In this document: positions 37,206 to 45,441 of the stretch, piece after piece
How positions within the stretch are numbered: the stretch's first letter is position 1
Layout of the letters: each line of letters starts with the position of its first letter
Assembly: GCF_003574465.1 (NCBI RefSeq)
Contig: NZ_QOWC01000004.1
Location: forward strand, 32,655-96,654
Length of the DNA stretch: 64,000 nt
Source: Methylobacterium crusticola
GTDB lineage: Bacteria; Pseudomonadota; Alphaproteobacteria; Rhizobiales; Beijerinckiaceae
Reading direction: 5' to 3'
Program-made: the position numbers and the translations under genes
Notes under the pieces: model-generated
What the model saw: only the letters and a program-made list of their open reading frames with translations
Database searches by the model: none
What the model was told of the DNA's origin: nothing

Positions 37206-37505
37206 ATGAGCCCGGACGACAAGATCAACGGCCTGACCACCCTGTCGGCGAACCACGGCGAGATGATCGCCCGGCTCTCGGAGGCGCAGGCCGACATCGC
37301 CGCCAAGCAGGTGGCCATGCAGATGGCGGTGCGCTTCGTCGCCGGCATCCTGCGAACGATCGATTCCGAGCATTACCGGCACCAGCTCGGCGGCTACCTC
37401 GGCATGCTCGAGGACGCGCTCACCCGCGACGACCCGGATTCGGAGCTCGCCCGCCGGGTGCTGGACACCCTCAAGGCCACGCTGGAGACCGCCGAGGAGG
37501 AGTGA
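37206..37505 (+). CDS. Small hypothetical coiled-coil protein, 99 residues
   Basis: It starts at the ATG at 37206 with GGGGGAG upstream. The sequence (SPDDKINGLTTLSANHGEMIARLSEAQADIAAKQ) is helical with heptad-like spacing, followed by LRTIDSEHYRHQLGGYLGMLEDAL and an acidic end (ETAEEE). I do not recognise a family; it looks like a cytoplasmic helical protein. It is separated from acnA by the terminator, so it should have its own promoter or be read through. Confidence 0.7.
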   Translation: MSPDDKINGLTTLSANHGEMIARLSEAQADIAAKQVAMQMAVRFVAGILRTIDSEHYRHQLGGYLGMLEDALTRDDPDSELARRVLDTLKATLETAEEE

Positions 37506-37912
37506 GGGGATCCCGCCGGCGGCGCCGCTCGGCGACCCCGTCGCCGCCTGAGAACGCGGTCGGCCGGCTCGCAGGACGCATCGGCCGCATCCCGGCGCCA
37601 GGGCCGCCCGCAGCGGAGCCGGTCCGGCCCGTCTGGGCTGCCGGGGCCCGACCGCACGCGCGAGGGCTGTCGTGAAATTGATTTTTGTTATAGTGGAAAG
37701 CTGAGGTCCAGCCCGCCGAAATCCGACCGTCTCGTCGCACGTGATGCCGCATCCCAGACGCTCAGCCGCTGTTCCTGCCGCGAAGCGGCGGGTGGGTGCA
37801 CGGGTCTGCCGGACCTGCGCGGGCAGGTGCGTCCGCGGCACGGCGCTCCGGCTGTTCCCGTCCCGGATCCTCCCGCGGGAGATCGGCGCAGACGCGGCCC
37901 CGTCGGACGGCG
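37506..37912. other. Gene-free stretch with probable promoter of the PAS-HTH gene
   Basis: 407 bases. A short A/T-rich block, TTGATTTTTGTTATAGTGG, is at about 37678-37696, unusual for this sequence and the best promoter candidate (TATAGT as -10). The remainder is GC-rich without coding signal. Confidence 0.4.
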
Positions 37913-38947
37913 ATGACTGACTCCATCCCGGCCTTCGACCCGGGCACCTCCACCGACGAGATCCTGCGGCTCGTCGAGGGCATCGGGCTCACCGGGACCT
38001 GGGGCTGGGCGTTCGCCGCGAACCGGCAGGCCTGGTCAGCGGGGCTCCACGACATCCTGAGGGTGACCCCGGGCCGGGTCGAGGCGAGCTACCAAGGGCT
38101 CCTGAGCCTCGTGCACCCCGACGACCGCCCGCTCCTGGAGAGCGCGGTCGAGGTGCGCGAATGGGGTATCCTCGGGGATCATACCGTCCGCATCCTGCGG
38201 CCGGACGGGGTCCTGCGCACCGTGATGATGCGGGGCGAGGTGTTCCACGCGCCGGACGGGCGCCCGCTGCGGGCAGCCGGCGTGGTGGTGGACGTCAGCG
38301 AGCGCGAGTTGCTGGCGCGCGCCCACCGCGTCCAGACCCTTCAGCGCCGCGCCCTGTTCGAGCAGAGCCAGACCTACTTCGCGACCATCGCGCATTTCCC
38401 GATCCTCTCCTACCCGCGCGAGTTCCTCGAGCTCACCGGGCTGCGCAACGAGGACCTCCTGGAGAACTGGCTCCGGGCGATTCCCCGGGAGGAGCAGGGA
38501 TACTGGCGCGACGAGGTGCCTGCGCTCTGGCAGAGCGGCAAGCCGTTCACGCTGGCGTTCAAGCAGATCCTGGCGAACGGCGATCGCGTGCCGTTCCGGC
38601 TCACCGTCGCGGTGTCCCGGGGCGGCGACGGAACGATCCTGAACTGGAATGGGGTCACCGCGCCGAGCGGGGTGCACCCGGTGCAGGGTACCGGCGCCCT
38701 GCGCCACTGCCTCGAGCAGGCGATCGAGGGCCGGCACCTGCGGGCGGCCCGCGCACTCTTGGGCTGCTCGATGGCCGGCCTCGCCGCGATGAGCGGCCTG
38801 TCGCTGTCCACCATCCGCCGCCTGGAGGAGGACGGGGAGGGGCCTTCGTCCCGGGCCCGCCACGCTGCCGTCGCGGCCCTGCGGGCGGCCGGGATCGTCT
38901 TCTGCCTCACGGAGGAGACGACGATCGCCGTCGCCGCGCGGGGTTGA
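37913..38947 (+). CDS. PAS-domain protein with C-terminal helix-turn-helix
   Basis: A 344-residue protein with an unusual order of domains. Residues about 15-125 form a PAS_3-type fold (GTWGWAFAANRQAWS, SLVHPDDRPLLESAV, RILRPDGVLRTVMMRGEVF). A second PAS-like segment at about 135-245 contains FPILSYPREFLELTG. Residues about 255-340 are an XRE-type helix-turn-helix (RAARALLGCSMAGLAAMSGLSLSTIRRLEEDG, cited in parts RAARALLG, LAAMSGLSLSTIRRLE), and there is no kinase or receiver. It is probably a one-component regulator that senses a ligand or redox cue through PAS and binds DNA. The ligand and targets are unknown. Confidence 0.75.
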   Translation: MTDSIPAFDPGTSTDEILRLVEGIGLTGTWGWAFAANRQAWSAGLHDILRVTPGRVEASYQGLLSLVHPDDRPLLESAVEVREWGILGDHTVRILRPDGVLRTVMMRGEVFHAPDGRPLRAAGVVVDVSERELLARAHRVQTLQRRALFEQSQTYFATIAHFPILSYPREFLELTGLRNEDLLENWLRAIPREEQGYWRDEVPALWQSGKPFTLAFKQILANGDRVPFRLTVAVSRGGDGTILNWNGVTAPSGVHPVQGTGALRHCLEQAIEGRHLRAARALLGCSMAGLAAMSGLSLSTIRRLEEDGEGPSSRARHAAVAALRAAGIVFCLTEETTIAVAARG

Positions 38948-39056
38948 GGCCGGCGCCCCGCGACATCGGGGCCCCGCCGCGATCCGCGCCGGGGCATGGT
39001 GGCCCGCCGCGCGCGCACCATAACGTCCCGGACCCTCATGTCCGGGAGCCCGCCCC

Positions 39057-39755
39057 ATGACCGCTTTCAGAACCCGCGTCGCCGCAGGACCGCTCGCCCT
39101 GGCCGCCCTCGCGCTGTCGGCCGCCCTCGCCCTGCCGGCGGGGTCGGCCCGCGCCGCGCCCCAGGTCGAGCGCGTGCGGGGTACGATCGACAGCGTCGGT
39201 CCCGATACCGTCACGGTCCGGACCGTCGACGGCAAGACCGAGACCGTACGGTTCGCCCCGACCACGCGCTTCGCCCACGTGATCCGGGCGAGCCTCGACG
39301 CCGTCAAGGAGGGCAGCTTCATCGGCACCGCCGCCAAGCCCGGCACCCCGCCGACCGCCCTCGAGGTGGTGATCTTCCCCGAGGCGCTGCGGGGCGCGGG
39401 GGAGGGCCACTACGCCTGGGACATGCTGCCCGACACGGTGTCCGGGGGCGGCGCGGTCGAGACCTCGATGACCAACGGCACCGTGCAGGCGCCCCGCGTC
39501 GAGACCTCGATGACCAACGGCACCGTCGCGGCGAGCGCCGCCGCCAACGGGGAGAGGACCCTGACGGTCGCCTACAAGGGCCAGTCCATCGTCATCGCGG
39601 TACCGGCCAAGGCCCCGGTCGTGACCCTCGAGCCGGCGGATGCCGCGATCCTGGTGCCGGGTGCCAAGGTGTTCGCGGTGGCGGCCCGGGACGGTGACCG
39701 CCTCGACGCGCGCAGCGTCTCGGTCGGCAAGGACGGCCTCACGCCGCCGATGTGA
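39057..39755 (+). CDS. Exported hypothetical protein with an internal decapeptide repeat
   Basis: A 232-residue exported protein. Residues 1-34 form a signal peptide (LALAALALSAALALPAG, ending RAAP). The domain following (VRGTIDSVGPDTVTVRTVDGK) reads like an OB-fold small beta-barrel of the DUF5666 type, and a later segment resembles metal-binding copper-chaperone-like periplasmic proteins. The decapeptide VETSMTNGTV occurs twice 14 residues apart in a Gly/Ala-rich stretch. The family is not certain; the role in the periplasm is unknown. Confidence 0.65.
   Translation: MTAFRTRVAAGPLALAALALSAALALPAGSARAAPQVERVRGTIDSVGPDTVTVRTVDGKTETVRFAPTTRFAHVIRASLDAVKEGSFIGTAAKPGTPPTALEVVIFPEALRGAGEGHYAWDMLPDTVSGGGAVETSMTNGTVQAPRVETSMTNGTVAASAAANGERTLTVAYKGQSIVIAVPAKAPVVTLEPADAAILVPGAKVFAVAARDGDRLDARSVSVGKDGLTPPM
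39456..39526 (+). repeat. 29-bp direct repeat, two copies
   Basis: An identical 29-base segment at 39456-39484 and 39498-39526, 42 bases apart, beginning GTCGAGACCTCGATG. It encodes the repeated decapeptide of the exported protein, and the reading frame is preserved. Confidence 0.85.
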
Positions 39756-39771
39756 CGACGCCGTCCCGGCC

Positions 39772-39812
39772 CGGCTCCCCGCCCGTGCGGTTCGGCACGG
39801 GGCGGGGAGCCG
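39772..39812 (+). terminator. Hairpin after the exported protein gene
   Basis: A 17-bp stem with a single-base bulge (left arm 39772-39788, right arm 39795-39812) around a six-base loop, 17 bases after the stop at 39755. There is no T-run, so it is a putative terminator or an RNA-stabilising hairpin. Confidence 0.5.
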
Positions 39813-39964
39813 CGCGCGGACCCGGCGCAACTGCCCGCCCGGATCCGCGTTGTCTTGCGTGATCCCGCCGGTCGCGCGGCGGCCCGTCGCCGTCGAACCC
39901 GTGCCGCGGCGGCCCCGATCTCGCGTCCCTCGATGGAGCCGGGCTCGCGCCCGACGGTCCCGCC

Positions 39965-40174
39965 ATGAAGCTGATCTCGAGCAACCACGCGGCGACGTTC
40001 GGCCAGACGGACGCCACGGCGTCGTCGCTGGCCGACGCGCTGCTGCTCGCCAAGCTCGGTCACGACCTACGGGCCATGTACACCGAGGTGGTCGATCAGC
40101 CGGTGCCGAGGGAGCTGGACACGCTCATCGACCAGCTCGGCGTCGTGATCCGGGACGGGCGCGAGACGCGCTGA
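39965..40174 (+). CDS. nepR: NepR-family anti-sigma factor-like protein
   Basis: A 69-residue protein with the NepR signature LGHDLRAMYTEVVDQPVPRELDTLIDQL (cited in parts: LGHDLRAMYTEVV, QPVPRELDTLIDQL). NepR sequesters the general stress sigma factor EcfG and is released by phosphorylated PhyR. In this case no phyR, ecfG or sensor kinase gene lies nearby, so it is an orphan paralogue. The N-terminal 25 residues are variable and presumably disordered, as in NepR. Which sigma factor it binds cannot be told from sequence. Confidence 0.8.
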   Translation: MKLISSNHAATFGQTDATASSLADALLLAKLGHDLRAMYTEVVDQPVPRELDTLIDQLGVVIRDGRETR

Positions 40175-40386
40175 GCGCGGCCCGGTCCGGCGCGCCAGCC
40201 AAACTCTTGTCAGTGCTGCAGTTCCGGCCTCGATCGAGGCCCGCCGGACGCGGGATTGCGGCCGCCACTGTACCGCGGATGCGACAGGGCGGTGCGACGG
40301 CGGCCCGGCGCGCGATGATGCCTTGAGGTTGGGCGCGAAAAGGTGTGGGGTGCAGCATAACGGCCCGCCCCCACACATCCGGTCGC

Positions 40387-41601
40387 ATGCAGCCCCAGCC
40401 CCGCCTTCGCCACGCCCTCCTGCTCGCGCTCGGCCTCGTCGCGGGCACGCCCGAGGCGGGGGCCGCCACGCCGCCGGCCCAGCCCAAGGAGGGCCCCGGC
40501 GGCCAGTCCTACGTCGCCGCGAGCGTCGTCAAGCGCGCCCTCGGCCGGGCCGGCGCCACGACCTTCGCGTTCTACGGCAGCGGCGCGGCCCCGGCGGCGG
40601 GCCGGCCCGTGGTGGTGTTCCTGCACGCCTGGGGGGCGACGAACCCGCAAGTCTACGGCGCCTGGATCGAGCATCTCGCCCGCGAGGGCTACCTGGTGCT
40701 GTTCCCGCGCTTCCAGGAGGTGAACCGCACCCGGCCGGCGGATGCGAGCGGCATCGCGGCCGGCCTCGTCAAGGACGCCCTCGCCGAGCTCGGGTCCGAC
40801 GCCGACGCCAAGCCCGACCTCGGCCGCCTCGCCCTGATCGGTCACCTCGCCGGGGTGCCCCTGGCGGCCAACCTCGCCGCCCACGCCCAGGAGACCGGCC
40901 TGCCGGTGCCGCGGCTGATCTTCGGCGTGATGCCGGGCGGCATCGCCCGGGACGACAAGTCCCGCGGCATCGCCCTGCACGACCTCGGCCGCCTCGGCCC
41001 GACGACCCTGGTGGTCACGGTGATCGGAGATCGCGACGCCCGGGCCGCCGACCTCGCGGCCCGGCGCCTGATGCGCGAGGCGAGTGCGGTGCCGCCCGAG
41101 CGCAAGCTCATGGTCCGGGCCCTCTCGGACGATCACGGCTTCCCGGCCCTCTCGGCCACCCTCGCGTCGCCCGCCGGCAGCAACGGCGCCTACGATGCCG
41201 GCGCCATCAAGGGCCCGCCCGAGCCGCCGCGGGACCCCAGGCAGAAGCCGCCGCCCTTCAAGTGGTCGGCCGACATGTCGCTCACGGGCGAGCAGACCAC
41301 CCTGGTGGCCCAGATCAACGCGGCCGGGACCGACAGCCTCGACTACCTGGCCTACTGGAAGAGCTTCGACATGGCGGCGAACGCTGCCTTCGCCGGGCAG
41401 GATGCGGCGAGCCTGAAGGCGAACCCGCGCTTCACCGACATGGAGCGCTGGAGCGACGGCTGGCCGGTGCGCCGCCTCGCGGCCGAGACCCCGCGCCCGC
41501 CCTCCGAGAAGCCCGCCACGACGGCGACGACGCCCCAGGCCGCGCCGAAGCCCGGCAGGCCGGGCGCGCGCCCGGCGGCGGTCAACCAGCGCGCGCGCTG
41601 A
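40387..41601 (+). CDS. Exported alpha/beta hydrolase-like protein lacking the nucleophile Ser
   Basis: A 404-residue protein with a signal peptide (about 1-26), an alpha/beta hydrolase domain (RPVVVFLHAWGATN, YLVLFPRFQEVN) and a Pro/Ala/Lys-rich C-terminus. At the nucleophile elbow the sequence is ALIGHLAGVPLA, so the expected GxSxG Ser is Leu154. The rest of the fold is intact, so it is probably a non-catalytic homologue or uses another residue. The His of the usual triad may be in SDDHGFPAL. The start is the ATG at 40387; an in-frame codon 14 residues earlier is less likely. Confidence 0.78.
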   Translation: MQPQPRLRHALLLALGLVAGTPEAGAATPPAQPKEGPGGQSYVAASVVKRALGRAGATTFAFYGSGAAPAAGRPVVVFLHAWGATNPQVYGAWIEHLAREGYLVLFPRFQEVNRTRPADASGIAAGLVKDALAELGSDADAKPDLGRLALIGHLAGVPLAANLAAHAQETGLPVPRLIFGVMPGGIARDDKSRGIALHDLGRLGPTTLVVTVIGDRDARAADLAARRLMREASAVPPERKLMVRALSDDHGFPALSATLASPAGSNGAYDAGAIKGPPEPPRDPRQKPPPFKWSADMSLTGEQTTLVAQINAAGTDSLDYLAYWKSFDMAANAAFAGQDAASLKANPRFTDMERWSDGWPVRRLAAETPRPPSEKPATTATTPQAAPKPGRPGARPAAVNQRAR

Positions 41602-41670
41602 GGGCAGGCGGCCCGGCAAGCGTGGCGCGGCGCTTGCATCGGAGGTCGGGGAGTGCCCGAGGGCAGCCCC

Positions 41671-41880
41671 ATGAACGACTTCGTCTCCCTCCTGGTCGCG
41701 ACCCTGGTGTTCTGCATCGGCTACTGGGCGTCCGGGCTGGCGGTCTGGCTCGCGATCCGGTTCCAGATCGGTCCCGTCCACCTCGCGGAGGGAAGCCTCG
41801 CGCAGGTCGCCCTCGCGCTGGCGCTCGGGCTCGCGGCGTGGCGCCGGGCGGTCCAGCACCGGGGCGCGCGCGCCGCCTGA
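41671..41880 (+). CDS. Small membrane protein, 69 residues
   Basis: Two membrane segments (NDFVSLLVATLVFCIGYWASGLAVWLA, cited here as SLLVATLVFCIGYW and SGLAVWLA, then AQVALALALGLAAWRR) and a basic end. The ATG at 41671 has GAGGG upstream; a GTG at 41653 in frame, with GGGGA before it, is also possible. No family is recognised. Confidence 0.6.
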   Translation: MNDFVSLLVATLVFCIGYWASGLAVWLAIRFQIGPVHLAEGSLAQVALALALGLAAWRRAVQHRGARAA

Positions 41881-41980
41881 CGCCGGTCATCCATGCGGGC
41901 GCCATATGGCGGCCCTGCTTCATCGCCCGTTGCGCGGGTGGGGCCTTTCTCGCGACTCTCCGGGTGACACGGAGGCCGCC

Positions 41981-42769
41981 ATGCCGGAACGCCTGCTCGG
42001 AAAAGTCGCGATCGTCTTCGGGGCTGGCTCCGCCGGCACCGGCTGGGGCAACGGCAAGGCCGTCGCGGTGGCGTACGCCCGCGAGGGCGCCCGGGTCGTC
42101 TGCGTCGACCGCGTCCGCGCCGCCGCCGAGGAGACGGCGCAGATCATCGCCGAGGAGGGCAACGACGCCGAGGCCCTCGCGGCCGACGTCACCGACTACG
42201 AGGCCGTGGCGCAGTCGGTGACGGCCGGCGAGCGGCGCTTCGGCCGCCTCGACATCCTGCACAACAACGTCGGCCAGCCGGAGGCCGGGGGCCCCGAGGA
42301 CCTCGACGAGGGCGGGTGGCGGCGGGCGATCGAGACGAATGTCGGCGGCGTCTGGCGCACCTGCCGGGCCGTGCTGCCCGGGATGCGGGCCCGGCGCCAG
42401 GGCGCCGTCGTCAACATCTCGTCGGTGGCCTCGATCCGCTGGACCGGGGCGCCGGCCTTCGCGTACGCGGCCGCCAAGGCGGCGGTGAACCAGGCCACGA
42501 TGGCGGTGGCCATGCAGTACGCCCGCGACGGCATCCGGGCGAACGCGATCCTGCCCGGCCTGCTCGACACCTCGCTCACCGACGAGTGCCGCTCGGCCGG
42601 CACCGTGGATGCGGGACGCGACCGGCTGGTGCCCCTCGGACGGCGCGGGGAGGCCTGGGACATCGCGCACGCGGCGGTGTTCCTCGCCTCCGACGAGGCG
42701 CGCTTCATCACCGGCATCTGCCTGCCCGTCGACGGCGGGCAGAGCTGCAGCATGGTGGCGCTCGCGTGA
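41981..42769 (+). CDS. Classical SDR oxidoreductase
   Basis: A 262-residue short-chain dehydrogenase. It has the cofactor motif GAGSAGTGWGNG (a variant of TGxxxGxG), NNVGQPE, the catalytic Ser in NISSVASI, and Tyr/Lys in FAYAAAKAAV; the C-terminus FITGICLPVDGGQS is normal for the family. The ATG has GGAGG upstream. The preferred substrate is unknown, but this subgroup contains 3-oxoacyl-ACP reductase-like and glucose dehydrogenase-like enzymes. It is monocistronic. Confidence 0.9.
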   Translation: MPERLLGKVAIVFGAGSAGTGWGNGKAVAVAYAREGARVVCVDRVRAAAEETAQIIAEEGNDAEALAADVTDYEAVAQSVTAGERRFGRLDILHNNVGQPEAGGPEDLDEGGWRRAIETNVGGVWRTCRAVLPGMRARRQGAVVNISSVASIRWTGAPAFAYAAAKAAVNQATMAVAMQYARDGIRANAILPGLLDTSLTDECRSAGTVDAGRDRLVPLGRRGEAWDIAHAAVFLASDEARFITGICLPVDGGQSCSMVALA

Positions 42770-42832
42770 CCCGCCGCCGGGAACCGGGCCCGCGCAGCGC
42801 GGCGGCCCCCGGAACCCGAGGGGATATCGCGG

Positions 42833-43699
42833 TCAGAACAGGGCCGGCATGCTGAAGCTGTAGTCGATCCGGGTGCCGAACACGAACTGGTCGGGCGTGC
42901 CGAAGCGGCCGCGCACCAGCGGGCTGTCGGCGGACGCGCCCACGATGCGGTTGTAGCTGGCGTAGCCGGTCACGGCCCACTGGGCGTCGAACGTGTAGGT
43001 GAGGGCCGCGAGGCCGCCGACCGTGGTGTAGCTCTCGGGGCGGAAGGGCGTCACGAAGCCGTTGAGCGCCGCCTCGTAGGGCTGCACGCCGAAATAGCGC
43101 TGCGCGAAGGACGAGTCGCCGAAGTTGAAGCGCGGGCCGATCGACAGCACGAAGCGGTCGATGGGCTGCACGTAGTCGACCGCGACCGAGCCGACCAGGC
43201 CGTGGTGGCCGTGCACGCCGTGGCGCAGTTCGGCCCGGGCGCGCAGGACCGGGATCGGCCAGAACTCCACGAACGCCCCGGGCTCGACCGCCCACATCGC
43301 GTCCCGGAAGCCGAACAGGGCCTTGCGGTTGTCGCCGTAGTAGCGGCCCGGGACGACCCGCGCCGTCGGCCCGGCCCGGAAGTAGGGGCTGTCGTACAGG
43401 GCGAGACTGAAGCCGTCGTCGGGGGCCGAGAAACGCTTCGGCTGGTCGGCGCGGCGGATGTCGACGCCCGGGTAGACGACCGCGGTGTAGTCCTTGGCGC
43501 CGGGATATTGCGGCAGCCCCTGGAGATTGCCCGAGAGCGTGACGATCCAGGTCGGTGGCGGGGCCACCACGAAGGTCGGAGCCGGCGCGGGCGCCGAGAG
43601 ATCGGCCGCCTCGACACCGGGACCAGGGATGCAGGCCGCGACGGCCGCGGCACCCGCGAGGGCGCGGCGGCGGAACGGGCGGGCACGCGAGACCATCAT
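42833..43699 (-). CDS. MipA/OmpV-family outer membrane protein
   Basis: A 288-residue exported protein. The ATG at 43699 has AAGGA upstream. A signal peptide (about 1-32) precedes an outer-membrane beta-barrel with repeated alternating aromatic strands (YPGVDIRRADQPKRFS, FSLALYDSPYFRAGP, FVFGTRIDYSFSMPALF) ending in the typical C-terminal Phe. The family scaffolds peptidoglycan enzymes or acts as a porin-like protein. It is monocistronic, with a 245-base gap to the amidinotransferase gene upstream. Confidence 0.88.
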   Translation of the reverse strand: MMVSRARPFRRRALAGAAAVAACIPGPGVEAADLSAPAPAPTFVVAPPPTWIVTLSGNLQGLPQYPGAKDYTAVVYPGVDIRRADQPKRFSAPDDGFSLALYDSPYFRAGPTARVVPGRYYGDNRKALFGFRDAMWAVEPGAFVEFWPIPVLRARAELRHGVHGHHGLVGSVAVDYVQPIDRFVLSIGPRFNFGDSSFAQRYFGVQPYEAALNGFVTPFRPESYTTVGGLAALTYTFDAQWAVTGYASYNRIVGASADSPLVRGRFGTPDQFVFGTRIDYSFSMPALF

Positions 43700-43956
43700 G
43701 CTGTCCTTCACTTCGATCCGGGCATGTTATCGGAGGAAATGAGGAGCGGCGGCACCCGCATCGAGCCCCAAGCGTCGCTATTGCCAAGCCTGTGTCGCGC
43801 CAGCAACGGCGGGGAAACAGCCTCCGGGCGGGAAGGCCCGGGCGGGGGTGCGGCCCGCCCACCGCGCCGGCGGTCCGGCCGGACGTCAGGCCCGCCCCGG
43901 AGGCCGGACCGGCCCCCCGGCGCGCTTCCATGCGCCGGGGGACCGCTCCGCCGGCC
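43700..43956. other. Intergenic region upstream of the OmpV-like gene
   Basis: 257 bases with no gene. Around 43720-43800 the sequence is less GC-rich (TCGCTATTGCCAAGCC) and probably carries the promoter. Nothing else is recognised. Confidence 0.3.
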
Positions 43957-45141
43957 TCAGAAGTAGGACTTCAGCGTGCCGCGCCGGCGCACATCCAGCG
44001 TGGCGCAGTGGAACGAGCCGCCGAAGGGCCCGTAGGACAGGAACGGCGTCGGGATCGGGTCGAAACCCCAGTCCTTGAGCGCCTTGATCAGCGTCGGCTG
44101 GCTGGCGTCGACGACGATTCTCTTCTCGTCGAGCATCAGGACGTTGATCGAGGTCCAGGGCGAGCACATCGAGATCCTGCTCATGAAGCCCTCGACGGGG
44201 TCGGGACGGGGCGCGACGAGCACGTCCCAGCTCTTGAGAACCGCGGGCAGCCGCTCGACGTCGACGTAGTCGGGATTCACCAGCACCTTGCCGGGCGCGA
44301 GGGGCATGAACGAGGAGTCGATGTGCATCGGCTGCGGGCAGCGGCTCTCGATCTCGTGGATGCGGAAGCCGGAGCCGAGGTGGCGGCGCAGCCACTCGAT
44401 GCCCATCAGGTTCGTCACGTTCGAGCGCGTCACGAACAGGTCGCGGCCGCAGCGCACGAAGTCGGCGGCGTCGAAGACGGGCTCGAACTCGTTCACCGTG
44501 TAGCGCATCGGCTCGCCGGCCTTCAGGTCCGGCACCCGGTAGTCGTAGTTGTAGAGCGCGTCGGAGAGCTCGGGCCGCGGCGCCGAGGTCCAGCGGGCGC
44601 CGTTGCGGAAATACTCCTTGAACAGCGAGCGGTAGGCGTCGCCCTCGAAGTAGCGCGAGCGCCAGCACATCGGCGCCTCGATGATCTCGTCGCCGACGAC
44701 GAGGTAGGGGTCCCGCGGGCAGGCGACGCAGAAGCCGCGGGAGGACCAGCGCGGCGCCTTGTAGCGGCGGGAATGGTCGATCGCGTCGGGGCGGCGAACC
44801 GTCACGCCCTCGCCGGCCAGGATGGCGATGAAGCCGTCGAGCTCCTTCTGGGCGAGCGTCTTCATGAATCGCGGGTAGCGGAAGCCCGCGGCCAGCCGGT
44901 AGAAGGGCTGGGCAGCCCGCGGCAGGTTGAAGATCACCGTCAGGTGGTGCGACGGGATCGTGGCCCCGTCGAGGGACCCGACGATCACCTCCTCCAGCGG
45001 ATCCCACTCGTTCCAGGCCATCACGGGCGAGCGGGGCTCCGGCGTCGGGCCCGGGCCCAGATCCGGCAGGCCCGGCAGCGCGCGCGCGGGCTCGTCGCCG
45101 GGCCCGTCACGCTCGGCCTCGAAGGTCGTGTCCCGATCCAT
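43957..45141 (-). CDS. Glycine/inosamine-type amidinotransferase
   Basis: A 394-residue enzyme of the arginine:amine amidinotransferase family (AGAT, StrB1). The catalytic residues are in place: Asp227 (VFDAADFVRCG), His273 (QPMHIDSSF), and Cys379 (GGSFHCATLDV), with MAWNEWDPLEEVIVGS as the N-terminal signature and the CSPWTSINV segment as a further conserved region. It transfers the amidino group of arginine to a primary amine, making a guanidino compound and ornithine. Its start is 300 bases from the divergent hpnL, and hpnI-hpnK-hpnJ next door make an amino-cyclitol hopanoid; I infer that this amine is the acceptor. The start site (ATG at 45141) is a moderate call. Confidence 0.88.
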   Translation of the reverse strand: MDRDTTFEAERDGPGDEPARALPGLPDLGPGPTPEPRSPVMAWNEWDPLEEVIVGSLDGATIPSHHLTVIFNLPRAAQPFYRLAAGFRYPRFMKTLAQKELDGFIAILAGEGVTVRRPDAIDHSRRYKAPRWSSRGFCVACPRDPYLVVGDEIIEAPMCWRSRYFEGDAYRSLFKEYFRNGARWTSAPRPELSDALYNYDYRVPDLKAGEPMRYTVNEFEPVFDAADFVRCGRDLFVTRSNVTNLMGIEWLRRHLGSGFRIHEIESRCPQPMHIDSSFMPLAPGKVLVNPDYVDVERLPAVLKSWDVLVAPRPDPVEGFMSRISMCSPWTSINVLMLDEKRIVVDASQPTLIKALKDWGFDPIPTPFLSYGPFGGSFHCATLDVRRRGTLKSYF

Positions 45142-45441
45142 CTCCCAATGCCCCCTGGTGCCGTCCCGGTGCGGCTCGGCCTCGCGCCTCGTTGCCCGCC
45201 GGCCCCCGCGGCCGAGCGACAAATCCGCGTCTTAACATCAGCTTAGGGCGGCAACCGGATGATCCCGAAAGTGCCGCCCGCAATGCTGGATTCGCCAGCA
45301 CTGTGTCCGGCCGGTGATAGACAACGCCTGCCAAAGCTGCAACGTGCCGAGACGCGACGGCGCTGGTTTGTTTCGCAACCGTTGCTGGAATGGCGCGCCT
45401 GCCGCGACCGGAGGCCGCGCCGCGACGACAGAAAGTGGGTC
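45142..45441. other. Divergent region between the amidinotransferase gene and hpnL
   Basis: 300 bases between two divergent starts. The stretch 45230-45330 is less GC-rich (TTAACATCAGCTTAGGG, TGATAGACAACGCC) and should hold both promoters. No operator is recognised. Confidence 0.4.
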
